Shown one piece after another: positions 1 to 9,043 of a stretch of DNA of 64,000 nucleotides. The notes beneath the pieces are model-generated. The model was not told where the DNA came from, did no database searches, and saw nothing but the letters and a program-made list of their open reading frames with translations. Positions within the stretch are counted from its first letter, which is position 1. Every line of letters starts with the position of its first letter. Source of the DNA: Streptomyces sp. CMB-StM0423 (GTDB lineage: Bacteria > Actinomycetota > Actinomycetes > Streptomycetales > Streptomycetaceae); the NCBI RefSeq assembly GCF_002847285.1, contig NZ_CP025407.1, forward strand, positions 1,178,001 to 1,242,000. The letters run 5' to 3'. Position numbers and translations under genes: made by a program.

Positions 1-2
1 TG

Positions 3-806
3 GAGGAGGAGGTGGCTTCCGAGCGCCGCCCGGCGGTGGCGCTCACCGCGAAACCCCCGCTGTTCGCGGGCCGGGCCAACACGCTGCGGGTACGGCTGTC
101 GCGCGCGCTGCGGCCGGACGGCGGCGGCAAGGTCAAGGTCTCGGTGACGGTCGCGGTGCCGGAGGGCTGGACGGCGACGACCGTGCGGAAGGCCGTCGAC
201 CTGACCGCCGCCCCGGTGGTCGGGATCGACGTCACCCCGCCGCCCTCCGCCGGCGCCCCCGCCGGGCGGCTGCGCGGCCACCGGCTCACGCCCCGGGTCG
301 TCGTCGACGGCCGGACCGTGACCGGCGCCGACGTGCAGGTGCACGCCGTGCCGCACGGCCGCGACGCGGCCCTCGCGCTCGACGCGGGACCCGAAGGACG
401 CCCGGCGCTGCCCTCGTACCGCCATCTGACCCCCGCCACCGCCTGGGACCGGGCCGCCGGGTTCGGCTGGGTCTCCGCGCCGCCGCAGTCCCGCGCCCAC
501 GCGGGACCCGACCCGCTGCGCCGCGGCGTGGTCCGCGACCGGTCGGCGGCGGTGCTGCGGCTGCGGCTGGCCGCGGGCCGGCGGCGGATCTCGCTGCTGC
601 GCGGCGACGACAAGCGGCCCACGCACGGTTTCTCGGTGGCGGCGGACGGCGAGACGGTGATCGAGCCCGGCCCGCGGCTGCCCGCGGGGGCGTACCGCTG
701 GGAGGAGTTCATCCTCGACGGCGGCCCCGAAGGGCGGACGATCGAGCTGGGGCTGACCGGCACCGGGGGCAACCGGTGGACGCTCGTGGCGCTGGTGGTG
801 CACTGA
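3..806 (+). CDS. Sulfatase, C-terminal part only (5' end outside window)
   Basis: The reading frame is open from the left edge of the window, so the start is missing and only about 267 residues are seen. They contain no catalytic sulfatase motif. They match, segment by segment, the C-terminal roughly 270 residues of the next gene: both have an LFA-R-N-RVRL-RALRP stretch, then GW-TTVR, a VTPP turn, LALDAGP and a final YRWEEF/YQWEEF-LDGG strand. I therefore infer that this is the tail of a second sulfatase with the same appended beta-rich domain. It lies in tandem on the same strand with a 214-bp gap to the neighbour. The call depends on that similarity, not on an active site. Confidence 0.75.
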   Translation, partial: EEEVASERRPAVALTAKPPLFAGRANTLRVRLSRALRPDGGGKVKVSVTVAVPEGWTATTVRKAVDLTAAPVVGIDVTPPPSAGAPAGRLRGHRLTPRVVVDGRTVTGADVQVHAVPHGRDAALALDAGPEGRPALPSYRHLTPATAWDRAAGFGWVSAPPQSRAHAGPDPLRRGVVRDRSAAVLRLRLAAGRRRISLLRGDDKRPTHGFSVAADGETVIEPGPRLPAGAYRWEEFILDGGPEGRTIELGLTGTGGNRWTLVALVVH

Positions 807-1020
807 CCCGGCCGCGCCGCGGCCCGTACCCCGGCGCATCCCGTGGCGGCTCAACGCGGCCGCCCCGCCGCTGACTTGCCCGAATGGCGCCGGGAAATCC
901 CCTCCCGCACGCCTTCATAAACCTGTAATACGCTCTTATTTGACGCAGGGGCCGCCGAAGTCCGAGGATCGGCGGCACCTGCCGGTCTCCCTACGCGCCG
1001 GCGTCCGAAGGGAGTCCGTC

Positions 1021-3132
1021 TTGGTCAGCCGTCGCGATGTCCTCGCAGGATCGGCAGCGACGCTCGGTACGAGCGCGTTATCCGTCTCGGTCGGCGGGCC
1101 CCGCCTGCAGACCGCGGCCGCACAGCCCGCCCGGCCCGCGGGCGGCGGCCCGAACGTCATCATGGTCCTCCTGGACGACCTCGGCTACGGCGACCTCGGC
1201 TGCTACGGCCATCCGCTGATCCGCACCCCGCGGCTGGACCGGCTCGCCCGCCAGGGCACCCGCTTCACTCAGGGCTACTGCGCCGCCCCCGTGTGCAGCC
1301 CCTCGCGCGCCGCGCTGCTCACCGGCCGCGTACCGCCGCGCACGGGCATACCGGACGTGCTCAGCCGCGACGACGCGCACGGTCTCGGCACGGCGGAGCG
1401 GACCCTGCCCGAGTACCTGCGCACCGCGGGCTACGTCACCGCGGCGATCGGCAAGTGGCACCTCGGCCGGCTCGACGCCCACCACCCGGCGCGGCACGGC
1501 TTCGACTCCTTCTTCGGCGTCGACGCGATGTACACGGCGGACACGTACCCCACCGAGGTCTGGCGCGACGAGCAACCCGTGGAGACCCTGAACAGCGACG
1601 CCGATCTGGCGACGCTCACCCGGCGCTTCACCGACGAGGCGATCGACGTCATCGACCGGGCCGGCGACCGGCCGTTCTTCATCTATCTCGCCGAGACCAT
1701 GCCCCACCTCCCGCTCGCCGTCGAGCCCGAGTTCGACGGCGTCTCCCGCGGCGGCCTCTACGGCGACGCCATCGAATCCGTCGACCACCACCTCGGCCGC
1801 CTCTTCGACGCGCTCGCCGAGCGCGGTCTCGACCGGGAGACGCTGATCGTCGTCGCCGGGGACAACGGCCCCTGGTTCGAGGGCTCGTCGGGCGGGCTGA
1901 GGTCCCGGAAGTTCGAGGTCTTCGAGGGCGGCGTGCGGGTGCCGTTCATCGCCCGCTGGACGGGCACCGTGCCGCGCGGCCGGGAGTCGGACGACGTGGT
2001 CTCCTTCCTCGACCTGCTGCCGACGGTGTGCTCGCTGGCGGCCGTCGAGCCGGATCCCGGCGTGCCCCTGGACGGCACCGACCTGACGGCGACGCTGCGC
2101 GGCGCGCGGCTGCGCGAGCGCGCGCCGGTGCCGTTCTTCCTCAGCGCGCGGGCCGCGGCCGTACGGGACGGCCGGTGGAAGCTGCACGTCCGGCGGCGCG
2201 GCTCGGACCAGCGCTATCTGCCGGAGCTGTACGACCTCGACGCGGACCCGCGGGAGTCGGTGAACCTGACGGCGCGGCAGCCGGAGGTGACCGCGCGGCT
2301 CCGGGAGTTCCTGACGGCACTGGAGGAGGACATCGCGCGGGAGCAGCGCCCGCCGGTGGAACTCACCGCGGACCTGCCGCTGTTCGCGGACCGCCCCAAT
2401 GCCGTACGGGTGCGGCTGACCCGCGCGCTGCGCCCCGGCGGCGAGCCCGTCGCGGAAGTGACGGTCTCGCTCGGGGCGCCAGCCGGCTGGGCGACGACGA
2501 CCGTACGGGAGGTCGTGGACCTCGACACCGACCCGGTGCTCGACGTCGAGGTCACCCCGCCCGCCGCCGTCGCCGCCCCCGCGGGGCGGCTGGCGACGTA
2601 CGAACTGACGCCCGGCGTCGAGATCGACGGGCGGACCGTGACCGGCGAGCCGGTTCGCGGCTACGCCGTGCCCCACGGCGACGACGTGGCCCTCGCGCTC
2701 GACGCGGGCCCGGCCGGTTCCCCGGTCACCCCCTCCTACCGCGCCCTGACCCCCGACTCCTCCTGGACGGAGGAAGCGGACTACGGCTGGACGGGCGGAG
2801 CGCCGGCACCCATGTCCCGCGACCGCGGCGCTCCCGACGTGCTGCGCCGCGACATGGTCAACAACCAGCCCGCGGCGCTGCTGCGGCTGCGCCTGCCGGC
2901 AGGGCGGAGCACGGTCTCCGTGCTGCGCGGCGACGACGGCTTCGCCACGCCCGGGATCGTCGTCGCGGCGGACGGGACGGAGGTGCTCGCGCCGGGACCG
3001 CAGGTGCCGGCGGGCGCGTACCAGTGGGAGGAGTTCGTCCTCGACGGCGGGGCGTCGGGGCGGGTGACCGAATTGCGCGTCGGCGCGCCGGACACCTCGA
3101 ACTGGAAGATCGTGGCGCTGCTGGTGCGCTGA
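1021..3132 (+). CDS. Secreted (Tat-type) sulfatase with C-terminal beta-rich domain
   Basis: Type I sulfatase of the alkaline-phosphatase superfamily, hydrolysing sulfate esters on an unknown substrate, probably outside the membrane. The N-terminus has SRRDVLAGS followed by a hydrophobic stretch, a twin-arginine signal. The metal site is visible as LLDDLGYGDLG, and CSPSR is the formylglycine motif, so a formylglycine-generating enzyme is required. The catalytic domain fills roughly residues 45-435. The remaining 270 residues resemble the tail of the preceding gene and are not part of the usual fold. I chose the TTG at 1021 because AAGGGAG lies 5 bp upstream and the Tat motif follows at once; a longer start at 940 is possible but adds residues before the signal. 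Confidence 0.9.
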   Translation: MVSRRDVLAGSAATLGTSALSVSVGGPRLQTAAAQPARPAGGGPNVIMVLLDDLGYGDLGCYGHPLIRTPRLDRLARQGTRFTQGYCAAPVCSPSRAALLTGRVPPRTGIPDVLSRDDAHGLGTAERTLPEYLRTAGYVTAAIGKWHLGRLDAHHPARHGFDSFFGVDAMYTADTYPTEVWRDEQPVETLNSDADLATLTRRFTDEAIDVIDRAGDRPFFIYLAETMPHLPLAVEPEFDGVSRGGLYGDAIESVDHHLGRLFDALAERGLDRETLIVVAGDNGPWFEGSSGGLRSRKFEVFEGGVRVPFIARWTGTVPRGRESDDVVSFLDLLPTVCSLAAVEPDPGVPLDGTDLTATLRGARLRERAPVPFFLSARAAAVRDGRWKLHVRRRGSDQRYLPELYDLDADPRESVNLTARQPEVTARLREFLTALEEDIAREQRPPVELTADLPLFADRPNAVRVRLTRALRPGGEPVAEVTVSLGAPAGWATTTVREVVDLDTDPVLDVEVTPPAAVAAPAGRLATYELTPGVEIDGRTVTGEPVRGYAVPHGDDVALALDAGPAGSPVTPSYRALTPDSSWTEEADYGWTGGAPAPMSRDRGAPDVLRRDMVNNQPAALLRLRLPAGRSTVSVLRGDDGFATPGIVVAADGTEVLAPGPQVPAGAYQWEEFVLDGGASGRVTELRVGAPDTSNWKIVALLVR

Positions 3133-3144
3133 CCCGGCCGCGGG

Positions 3145-3174
3145 CCGCTGCCCCGGCGAGCGCCGGGGCGGCGG
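3145..3174. terminator. Hairpin between convergent genes
   Basis: A stem of about 13 bp (core GCCCCGGC/GCCGGGGC, loop 3158-3161, one G-U pair) lies between the convergent sulfatase and membrane-protein genes. It has no U-tract, as is common in Streptomyces, and could serve both strands. Confidence 0.55.
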
Positions 3175-3192
3175 GCCGTACGTCCGGGCGGG

Positions 3193-3618
3193 TCAGCGCC
3201 CGGTGGCGGCCCGGATGCCGCGCAGCAGCCCGTACTGCACGACGGCGAAGCCCAGCACCACCGCCGCCTGCAGCGGGATCCACACGTACCCCGCGGTGGT
3301 CGGGTCGAGCACCCCGGTGGCGAGGACGACGATGCTGGCCACCGCCCACGCGATGTTGATGTCGACCACCAGCGCCACCAGCCGCGCCGGCGGCACGGGC
3401 TTGCGGGCGAGCCAGGCGACGTCGGCGGCGTAGACGACGAGCACCGCGCCGAGCACGAGCAGCAGCCCGCGGCCCACGCCCAGGAGGTCGGAGACGGGCC
3501 CGGAGAGGGCCAGGTAGGCCAGCCCGTTGCCGCCGGTGACGACGGCGTCGAGGCCGAGCCAGCGGCGGAGCGTGATCTGCGGGGTGGAGGCGGCGGTCGG
3601 GGAGACGGCTGCGGACAT
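3193..3618 (-). CDS. Small integral membrane protein, four helices
   Basis: A 141-residue protein with four hydrophobic segments, at about residues 28-48, 50-72, 82-104 and 108-130. Short polar loops separate them, and the tail is basic (GIRAATGR). I recognise no catalytic motif and assign no function. It is divergent from the LysR gene at 3871, and the 252-bp gap between them carries a LysR-type inverted repeat. By the usual LysR arrangement it is a candidate target of that regulator. The start at 3618 has a GGAGGG-like sequence just upstream on the minus strand. Confidence 0.7.
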   Translation of the reverse strand: MSAAVSPTAASTPQITLRRWLGLDAVVTGGNGLAYLALSGPVSDLLGVGRGLLLVLGAVLVVYAADVAWLARKPVPPARLVALVVDINIAWAVASIVVLATGVLDPTTAGYVWIPLQAAVVLGFAVVQYGLLRGIRAATGR

Positions 3619-3730
3619 GACGGATCACCCTCCGGACGACGTAGGTACTGGTCAGAGCCGGAACCCGGGCCGGAGTGCGCCGGTCCGGGCTCCGATGCCC
3701 CTACGGTGCCCGCCCCCGCTCCGCACGTCG

Positions 3731-3747
3731 ATTACCGGCGAGGTAAT
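3731..3747. promoter_or_regulatory. Candidate LysR-type operator
   Basis: ATTACC-ggcga-GGTAAT is a perfect 6-bp inverted repeat with a 5-bp spacer and contains T-N11-A, the LysR-type box form. It lies between the divergent membrane-protein gene (start 3618) and the LysR gene (start 3871). Confidence 0.5.
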
Positions 3748-3870
3748 GTCCGGCTCCCCACGGTCCGGATCCCGGGCGGTCGACCAGCCGGTTTCTGCGC
3801 TGTTGCGGTGCCGCGTCCGTGGCCCTACGTTTCCGGAAGCGGCCCGTGCCCGGCCTGAGATGAGACGGCG

Positions 3871-4827
3871 ATGGAACTGGAACTGCGGCATCTCAAGCTC
3901 GTGCGCGCCATCGCGGAGACGGGGAGCCTCACCCGGGCCGCCGGCCGCCTCGGCCTCGCGCAGTCGGCGATCAGCGCGCAGCTCAAGCGCATCGAACGGG
4001 CCCTGGGCGGCCCGTTGTTCGTACGCGACCGGGCGGGCGCCAGGCCCACGGCCCTCGGCGAGCTGGTGCTCGACCGGGCGCAGGTGCTGCTGCCCGCGGT
4101 ACGGGAGCTGCAGGAGGAGGCGGTGCGGTTCGCCAACGCTTGGGAGGACATGCACCGGTTCCGGCTCGGCGGTACGCACGGGCCGCTGCTGGGGGCGCTG
4201 GTGGACCGGCTGGCGGCGCTCCACCCGGACGAGCCGGTGAGCACGTACACCTCCTGGTCGGTACAGGAGATCAGCGAGATGGCGTCCTCGGGGCGGCTGG
4301 ACTTCGCGCTGATCGGCGTCTGCGGCGAGAGCCCGCCGCCCGCCGAGGACCTGGAGTGGCGGCTCGTGGGCACGGACCCGGTGTACCTCATGCTGGCCGG
4401 GGACCATCCGGCGGCGGACGAACCGGAGCTGGAGCTGGGGCGGTTCCGCGAGGAGCGGTGGACGACGGTGCCCGGCGAGGGGTGCTTCGGGGACTGCTTC
4501 TCGGCGGCGTGCGCGCGGGCCGGGTTCACGCCGACGCCGATCCTGGAGACCGATACCGTCTCGTGCGCGCACCTGGTGCAGGTCGGCCGCGCGGTGGGGC
4601 TGTGCCGGGCGACCATGCCGCCGACGCCGGGGATCGCCACCGTGCCGATCACGGGGACGCCGCTGAGCTGGCGGCACCTCATCGGCTGGCACCCGGAGTC
4701 GCCGGCGGCGGGCACGGCGCCCGCCGTGCTGATGTACGCGCGCGCGGCGCACGCGGAGGCGGCGCGGCGCAACCCGGTCTACGCGAAGTGGCTCGCCACC
4801 CACCCCGAGTACGGCACCGCCGGCTGA
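3871..4827 (+). CDS. LysR-family transcriptional regulator
   Basis: A 318-residue LysR-type regulator. The N-terminal winged helix-turn-helix is clear (residues 1-60: ELRHLKLVRAIAETGSLTRA, then SAISAQLKRIERALGG). The effector domain follows, with a typical DFALIG strand near residue 145. The opening MELELRHL is shared with the LysR gene at 41452, so the two are paralogues. It is divergent from the small membrane protein, and a T-N11-A palindrome lies in between. The ligand is unknown. Confidence 0.92.
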   Translation: MELELRHLKLVRAIAETGSLTRAAGRLGLAQSAISAQLKRIERALGGPLFVRDRAGARPTALGELVLDRAQVLLPAVRELQEEAVRFANAWEDMHRFRLGGTHGPLLGALVDRLAALHPDEPVSTYTSWSVQEISEMASSGRLDFALIGVCGESPPPAEDLEWRLVGTDPVYLMLAGDHPAADEPELELGRFREERWTTVPGEGCFGDCFSAACARAGFTPTPILETDTVSCAHLVQVGRAVGLCRATMPPTPGIATVPITGTPLSWRHLIGWHPESPAAGTAPAVLMYARAAHAEAARRNPVYAKWLATHPEYGTAG

Positions 4828-4845
4828 CGGGCCGCCCGGCCGCGG

Positions 4846-7413
4846 TCACCCCGCGTGCTGGTCCTCCGCCACCGGCTCCGCGCGCACCCCGGCCGCCGCC
4901 GCCCGGCGCACGACCGGGCCGCCGCACTCGCCGATCCACCGGCGCAGCACCCGGTGCACCGACTCGGCGCCCGCCAGCGTCTCCCCCGCGGGCACCGGCG
5001 GCGTCAGCCCCTCGGGCCAGAACAGGAACGCCCGGCTCTGCTCGCCGCCGAGGCCGCCGTGCGAGCCGATCTGGTCCTCGAAGGCGTGCACGGTGCCGGT
5101 CTGCGGGTCGTACGAGGAGTTGACCATGATGTCCGCGGCGTGCGGGAAGCGCGCGGTGCGCAGCACCGTCCCGGCGGCGCCGGGCCCGAAGGGCAGCAGC
5201 GGGTCGATGCCGACGACCTTGCCGGTCTCCAGGTGGTGCTCCGCGCCGTCGGCGCCGAGGACCACCGGACCGTGCTCCTCGGAGCGCACCAGCACGAAGC
5301 CCACCCCGGGGTGCTCCGTCAGCGCCGGCAGCAGCGCCGGGTGGCGGCGCTCGATCGTCTCCCGGCTGGCCACGCCGGGCAGTTCGGGGAAGGACACCAG
5401 GCCCAGGTTCCCGGAGCCGAGCACCACGGGCTCCAGGCCGCGGCGCCCCTCGCCGTCGTGCCCGTCCTCCGGGCGCTCGGGCCGGCGCAGCGCGGCGCGG
5501 GCGGCGGTGCGCGCCTCGGCGCCGCTCCTGGACTTGCCGGCCCGCCGCGAGACGGGCAGCCCGCAGCCGGCGCGTACCAGGTCCTGCAGTGTGAGGCCGT
5601 ACGCGGCGGCGAACGTCGGGCCGTGGCTCTGGCCGTGGTCCGACAGCAGCACGATGCGGTACGGGCGCGGGGCGTGCTCGGCGGCCTTGGCGATGAGCGC
5701 TATGGAGCGGTCGATGCGGCGCAGCACCTGCTGGGTGTCGCGGTGCTGCGGCCCCGCGTAGTGCGCCACCTCGTCGTACGCGACGAGGTCGGCGTAGACC
5801 GCCGTGCGGCCCGCGAGCATGTCCCCTATGACGGCGGTCACGACGACGTCCCGGGAGACGACGGTGGCGAAGGCGCGGATGAACGGGTACAGCCCGCCGC
5901 GGCCGACGCGCGGCGTCTCCCGGCGCAGCCGGGAGCGCAGCGACTGGAACACCTCGCGGCCGGCCTCGGCGACGAAGGAGGCGAAGGTGCGGGAGGCGTT
6001 GGCGGGGTCGGAGAAGTAGGCGAAGTACCCGGCGCGGGAGCGGGTCTTCTTGTTCCGCCGGACGGCGACCGAGAGCACCAGGGCGAGCTGGGTGGCGCCG
6101 CCGGTGAACAGGTTGCCGCGGCTGGCGGTGTCACCGGGCTCGCCGGTGGCCAGCAGCCCGCGGGGCGCGGCCGGGTCCTCGGCACGCGCGGCGACCCGGC
6201 GCTCCAGCTCCTGCGCGGTGGAGGGATGGCTGCAGACCATCACCTCGCCGGTCTCCTTCTCGTACCAGCGGAAGGCGGGCACGTCCTCGTTGGTGCCGTG
6301 CAGGATGCCGAGCTGGCTGGCGCCCGTCTGGCTGGACCAGTCCGTGCGCCAGGGGATGAGCCGATGGCTGGTGCCGTGCCAGGAGGCGACGGTCTCCATC
6401 ACCGGCGGCAGCCGGTGCGCGAGCAGCCGCTGCCCGCCGAGGCTGCGCCCGCCGGCCCGCTCGCGCTCCTGCAGCGCGGCGTGCAGCACGTCGTGGCCGA
6501 CGCCGTCGAGCTGGAGGAAGACGATGCCGGGGGCGGCGTCAGGGGACACCGCGGGGGCGCCGCGGCGGTACGCGAGCCGGGCGAGCCGGCGGCGGTACGC
6601 GCCGTCGTCGCGGACGGTGAGCGCGGTGCTGGTGGCGGAGGACGCGGCGGACATCACCGCGGCGACGACGACGGCGGTCTCCGGGTTGGCCTCGCCGCGT
6701 CCTGTGGGGTTGAGGCTGAGCGCGATCAGCAGCAGGGAGCCGTTGAGGAAGAAGACGAGCAGACCGAGCACGAACGCGGGCACCAGCAGCAGGGCCCGGA
6801 CGAGCACGGGCCACACCAGCGCGGAGAGCACGCCGAAGACGCCGGCGCCGACGGCGGCGGTGACGGCGATGTGGGTGGCGCTGTCCCCGTCGGGCGACTG
6901 GAGCCGGAAGTCGGGCAGGGCACCGGCGAGGATGAGCATCGTCACCGTGCCGACGGCCCACACGACGACGATCCGGCCGAGGCCGCGGGCGGCGGCGCGG
7001 CGGCCCTTGCGGGTGGCGGCCGCCCGCAGAGCGGTGAGACCGGCGCGGGAGTCGGTGCCGGGAGCGGAGCGGGAGGGGTGGTCCTCGTCCGTACGGGACT
7101 GGTCGTCCGCGTCCGTACGGAACAGGCTGTCTGTGTTCGTACGGAACCGGTCGTCCGGCTCGGCACCGGACCCGGGGCCGGGCTCCGCGCGGGACCGGGG
7201 GTCCCGCTCCGTACCGGACCCGGGACCAGGCCGCGTACCGGACTCGGGGTCCGGCTCCGTGCGGGACTGGTGATCCGGGTCCGCGGGGGACCCGGTATGC
7301 GGCCCGGACCCGGGGTCCGGGCCGGGTCTGGTGCCCTCCCCCGCGCCCTCCCCGGACGCGGGCTCCTCACCCGGTCCGGAGTACCCGCCGGGCGCCTTCC
7401 GCGGCTCTGTCAT
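4846..7413 (-). CDS. Membrane-anchored type I phosphodiesterase / alkaline-phosphatase-like protein
   Basis: An 855-residue protein in three parts. Residues 1-125 are a hydrophilic, repeat-like Pro/Gly/Asp/Arg tail. Residues about 150-260 hold several hydrophobic helices resembling the holin-like membrane module often placed here. The remainder is an alkaline-phosphatase-superfamily phosphodiesterase: FLQLDGVGHDVL carries the first metal site and LLSDHGQSHGP the second. Such proteins hydrolyse phosphodiester or pyrophosphate bonds; the substrate is unknown. A longer frame exists upstream, but the ATG at 7413 is preceded by GGAGGTGA with 8-bp spacing, which settles the start. It is convergent with the LysR gene on its left. 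Confidence 0.85.
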   Translation of the reverse strand: MTEPRKAPGGYSGPGEEPASGEGAGEGTRPGPDPGSGPHTGSPADPDHQSRTEPDPESGTRPGPGSGTERDPRSRAEPGPGSGAEPDDRFRTNTDSLFRTDADDQSRTDEDHPSRSAPGTDSRAGLTALRAAATRKGRRAAARGLGRIVVVWAVGTVTMLILAGALPDFRLQSPDGDSATHIAVTAAVGAGVFGVLSALVWPVLVRALLLVPAFVLGLLVFFLNGSLLLIALSLNPTGRGEANPETAVVVAAVMSAASSATSTALTVRDDGAYRRRLARLAYRRGAPAVSPDAAPGIVFLQLDGVGHDVLHAALQERERAGGRSLGGQRLLAHRLPPVMETVASWHGTSHRLIPWRTDWSSQTGASQLGILHGTNEDVPAFRWYEKETGEVMVCSHPSTAQELERRVAARAEDPAAPRGLLATGEPGDTASRGNLFTGGATQLALVLSVAVRRNKKTRSRAGYFAYFSDPANASRTFASFVAEAGREVFQSLRSRLRRETPRVGRGGLYPFIRAFATVVSRDVVVTAVIGDMLAGRTAVYADLVAYDEVAHYAGPQHRDTQQVLRRIDRSIALIAKAAEHAPRPYRIVLLSDHGQSHGPTFAAAYGLTLQDLVRAGCGLPVSRRAGKSRSGAEARTAARAALRRPERPEDGHDGEGRRGLEPVVLGSGNLGLVSFPELPGVASRETIERRHPALLPALTEHPGVGFVLVRSEEHGPVVLGADGAEHHLETGKVVGIDPLLPFGPGAAGTVLRTARFPHAADIMVNSSYDPQTGTVHAFEDQIGSHGGLGGEQSRAFLFWPEGLTPPVPAGETLAGAESVHRVLRRWIGECGGPVVRRAAAAGVRAEPVAEDQHAG
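7073..7330. repeat. Degenerate in-gene repeat encoding the polar N-terminal tail
   Basis: Recurring GTCCGTACGGAAC/GGACC-like segments encode a tail in which SRTDED/FRTDAD/SRTEPD-type blocks alternate with PGPGSG blocks. The units are imperfect, with a period of roughly 24-30 bp. Confidence 0.55.
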
Positions 7414-7562
7414 GCGCTGTCTCACCTCCGCTCCTGTCGTACCAGCCTTCCACAGCCGGGCGGCAACCCGTTCCGCCCGGCGCCGCGGGGCCGCGCGGGG
7501 CACGCGGGACGCCGTACCCTCGGTGGGGCCGGAGCTGGTGGTGGCGGCGGAGGGAGCGGGCG

Positions 7563-8345
7563 TTGCCGGTCGAGATCACGTGGTGGGGACATGCCACCGC
7601 GACCGTGCGGGACTCGGGGGTGCGGGTGCTGACCGACCCGCTGTTCGTGCCGCGGCTGATGCACCTGCGCCGGCGCCGCGGCGCGCTGCCGCCGCCCTCG
7701 GCCGCGATCGCGGACGTCGTGGTCGTCTCCCACCTGCACTCCGACCACCTGCACCTGCCGTCCCTGGCCAGGATCGCGCCCGGCACCCGGCTCGTGGTGC
7801 CGCACGGCGCCCGGGGCGCCGTCCCCGGGCTGGGGCGGCTCGCCGGGTCGCGCGGGCTGCCGGTGACCGAGGTGCGCCCGGGCGACGAGGTCGCCGCCGG
7901 GCCGCTGACGATACGCGCCGTGCCGGCCGCCCACGACGGCCGCCGCTGGCCGTACGGGTCGCGCACCGCGCCCGCGCTCGGCTACGTCTTCGAGGGCGAG
8001 GCCCGCACCTACTTCGCCGGCGACACCGGCCTCTTCGACGGCATGGCCCGCGCCGTGGGCGCGTGCGACGTGGCGCTGCTGCCCGTCGGCGGCTGGGGTC
8101 CGTTCCTCGGCCACGGGCACCTCGACCCCGGCCGCGCCGCCGAGGCGCTGGCGGAGCTGGCGCCGCGCGCGGCCGTGCCGGTGCACTACGGCACGTACTG
8201 GCCGATCGGCATGGACGCCGTCAGGCCGCACGAGTTCCACGCCCCCGGCCACGACTTCGTCCGCCGGGCCGCGGCGCTGGCCCCCGACGTGGCGGTGCAC
8301 CGGCTGGGGCACGGCGAGGGCATGCGGCTGGAGGCGGCCCGTTGA
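7563..8345 (+). CDS. Metallo-beta-lactamase-fold hydrolase (UlaG-like)
   Basis: A 260-residue MBL-fold protein. The metal-binding motif appears as SHLHSDHLHLP, with later ligands in the AHDGRRWPYG segment, FAGDTGLFDG and the VHYGTYW segment. The WWGHAT start resembles UlaG/RomA-type phosphodiesterase-like hydrolases; the substrate is unknown. It starts at TTG 7563, with GGAGGGAG upstream. Its last codons overlap the start of the DedA gene, so the two are probably translated together. A second MBL-fold gene of the same type lies at 9044 on the other strand. Confidence 0.88.
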   Translation: MPVEITWWGHATATVRDSGVRVLTDPLFVPRLMHLRRRRGALPPPSAAIADVVVVSHLHSDHLHLPSLARIAPGTRLVVPHGARGAVPGLGRLAGSRGLPVTEVRPGDEVAAGPLTIRAVPAAHDGRRWPYGSRTAPALGYVFEGEARTYFAGDTGLFDGMARAVGACDVALLPVGGWGPFLGHGHLDPGRAAEALAELAPRAAVPVHYGTYWPIGMDAVRPHEFHAPGHDFVRRAAALAPDVAVHRLGHGEGMRLEAAR

Positions 8346-8992
8346 GGGTGCCCAACCCGCCGCCCGCGCTGCTCGCCGCCGCCCGGGACGTGGCCCCCGC
8401 GCAACAGGCGGTGGGCTACCCGTCGCTGTTCCTGCTCGTGCTCGTCGGGTCGCTGGTGCCCGTGGTGCCGACGGGTGCCGTGGTCAGCTCGGCCGCCGTC
8501 GTCGCCTTCCACCACGAGGCCGCGTACACGCTGCTGCTGGTCTTCGGCACCGCCTCGATCGCCGCCTTCCTCGGCGACGTCGCGCTCTACTGGCTGGGCA
8601 GCCGCGGCGTGCGCTCGCGCAACGGCTCGCGCTGGCTGGACCGGCTGCGCGACCGGGTCGCCCCCGAGCAACTCGCCCACGCCCAGCGGAAGCTGGAGGA
8701 GCACCGGATCTCGGTGCTCGTGCTGTCGCGGCTGCTGCCGGCCGGGCGGATCCCGGTGATGCTGGCGTGCCTGCTGGCGCGGATGCCGCTGCGCACCTTC
8801 GTCCGCGGCAACTTCCCCGCCTGTCTGGCGTGGGCGGCCACGTACCAGTTGATCGGCATCCTCGGCGGCTCGCTCTTTCCCGAGCCGTGGCAGGGCGTGG
8901 CGGCGGCGGTGGCGCTGACGGTGCTGATCAGCGTGGTGCCGCCGGTGTGGCGCCGGCTGCGCGGCCACGGCGGCCGGGGGCAGGGCACGTAG
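8342..8992 (+). CDS. DedA-family membrane protein
   Basis: A 216-residue membrane protein of the DedA/SNARE-associated family. Members are linked to membrane homeostasis and recycling of the undecaprenyl-phosphate or phospholipid pool. It shows a hydrophobic first helix, the reentrant-loop region (GDVALYWLGSRGVR), then SRLLPAGRIPVMLACL and FVRGNFPACLAWA, the usual arginine-glycine motifs. I chose the TTG at 8342: its TTGA overlaps the stop of the upstream gene and GGAGG lies 7 bp before it. GTG at 8348 is an alternative. Confidence 0.85.
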   Translation: MRVPNPPPALLAAARDVAPAQQAVGYPSLFLLVLVGSLVPVVPTGAVVSSAAVVAFHHEAAYTLLLVFGTASIAAFLGDVALYWLGSRGVRSRNGSRWLDRLRDRVAPEQLAHAQRKLEEHRISVLVLSRLLPAGRIPVMLACLLARMPLRTFVRGNFPACLAWAATYQLIGILGGSLFPEPWQGVAAAVALTVLISVVPPVWRRLRGHGGRGQGT

Positions 8993-9043
8993 CGCGTACG
9001 CGGCCATGCGCCGCGCGTACGCGCCGTGCCCTCCGCGCCGCCG

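Noticed and set aside
1078..2676. 532-codon open frame on the minus strand inside the sulfatase gene
   Set aside because: Its product is Arg/Gly/Val-rich with no motif; it mirrors the codon bias of the real gene on the other strand, which has full sulfatase motifs.
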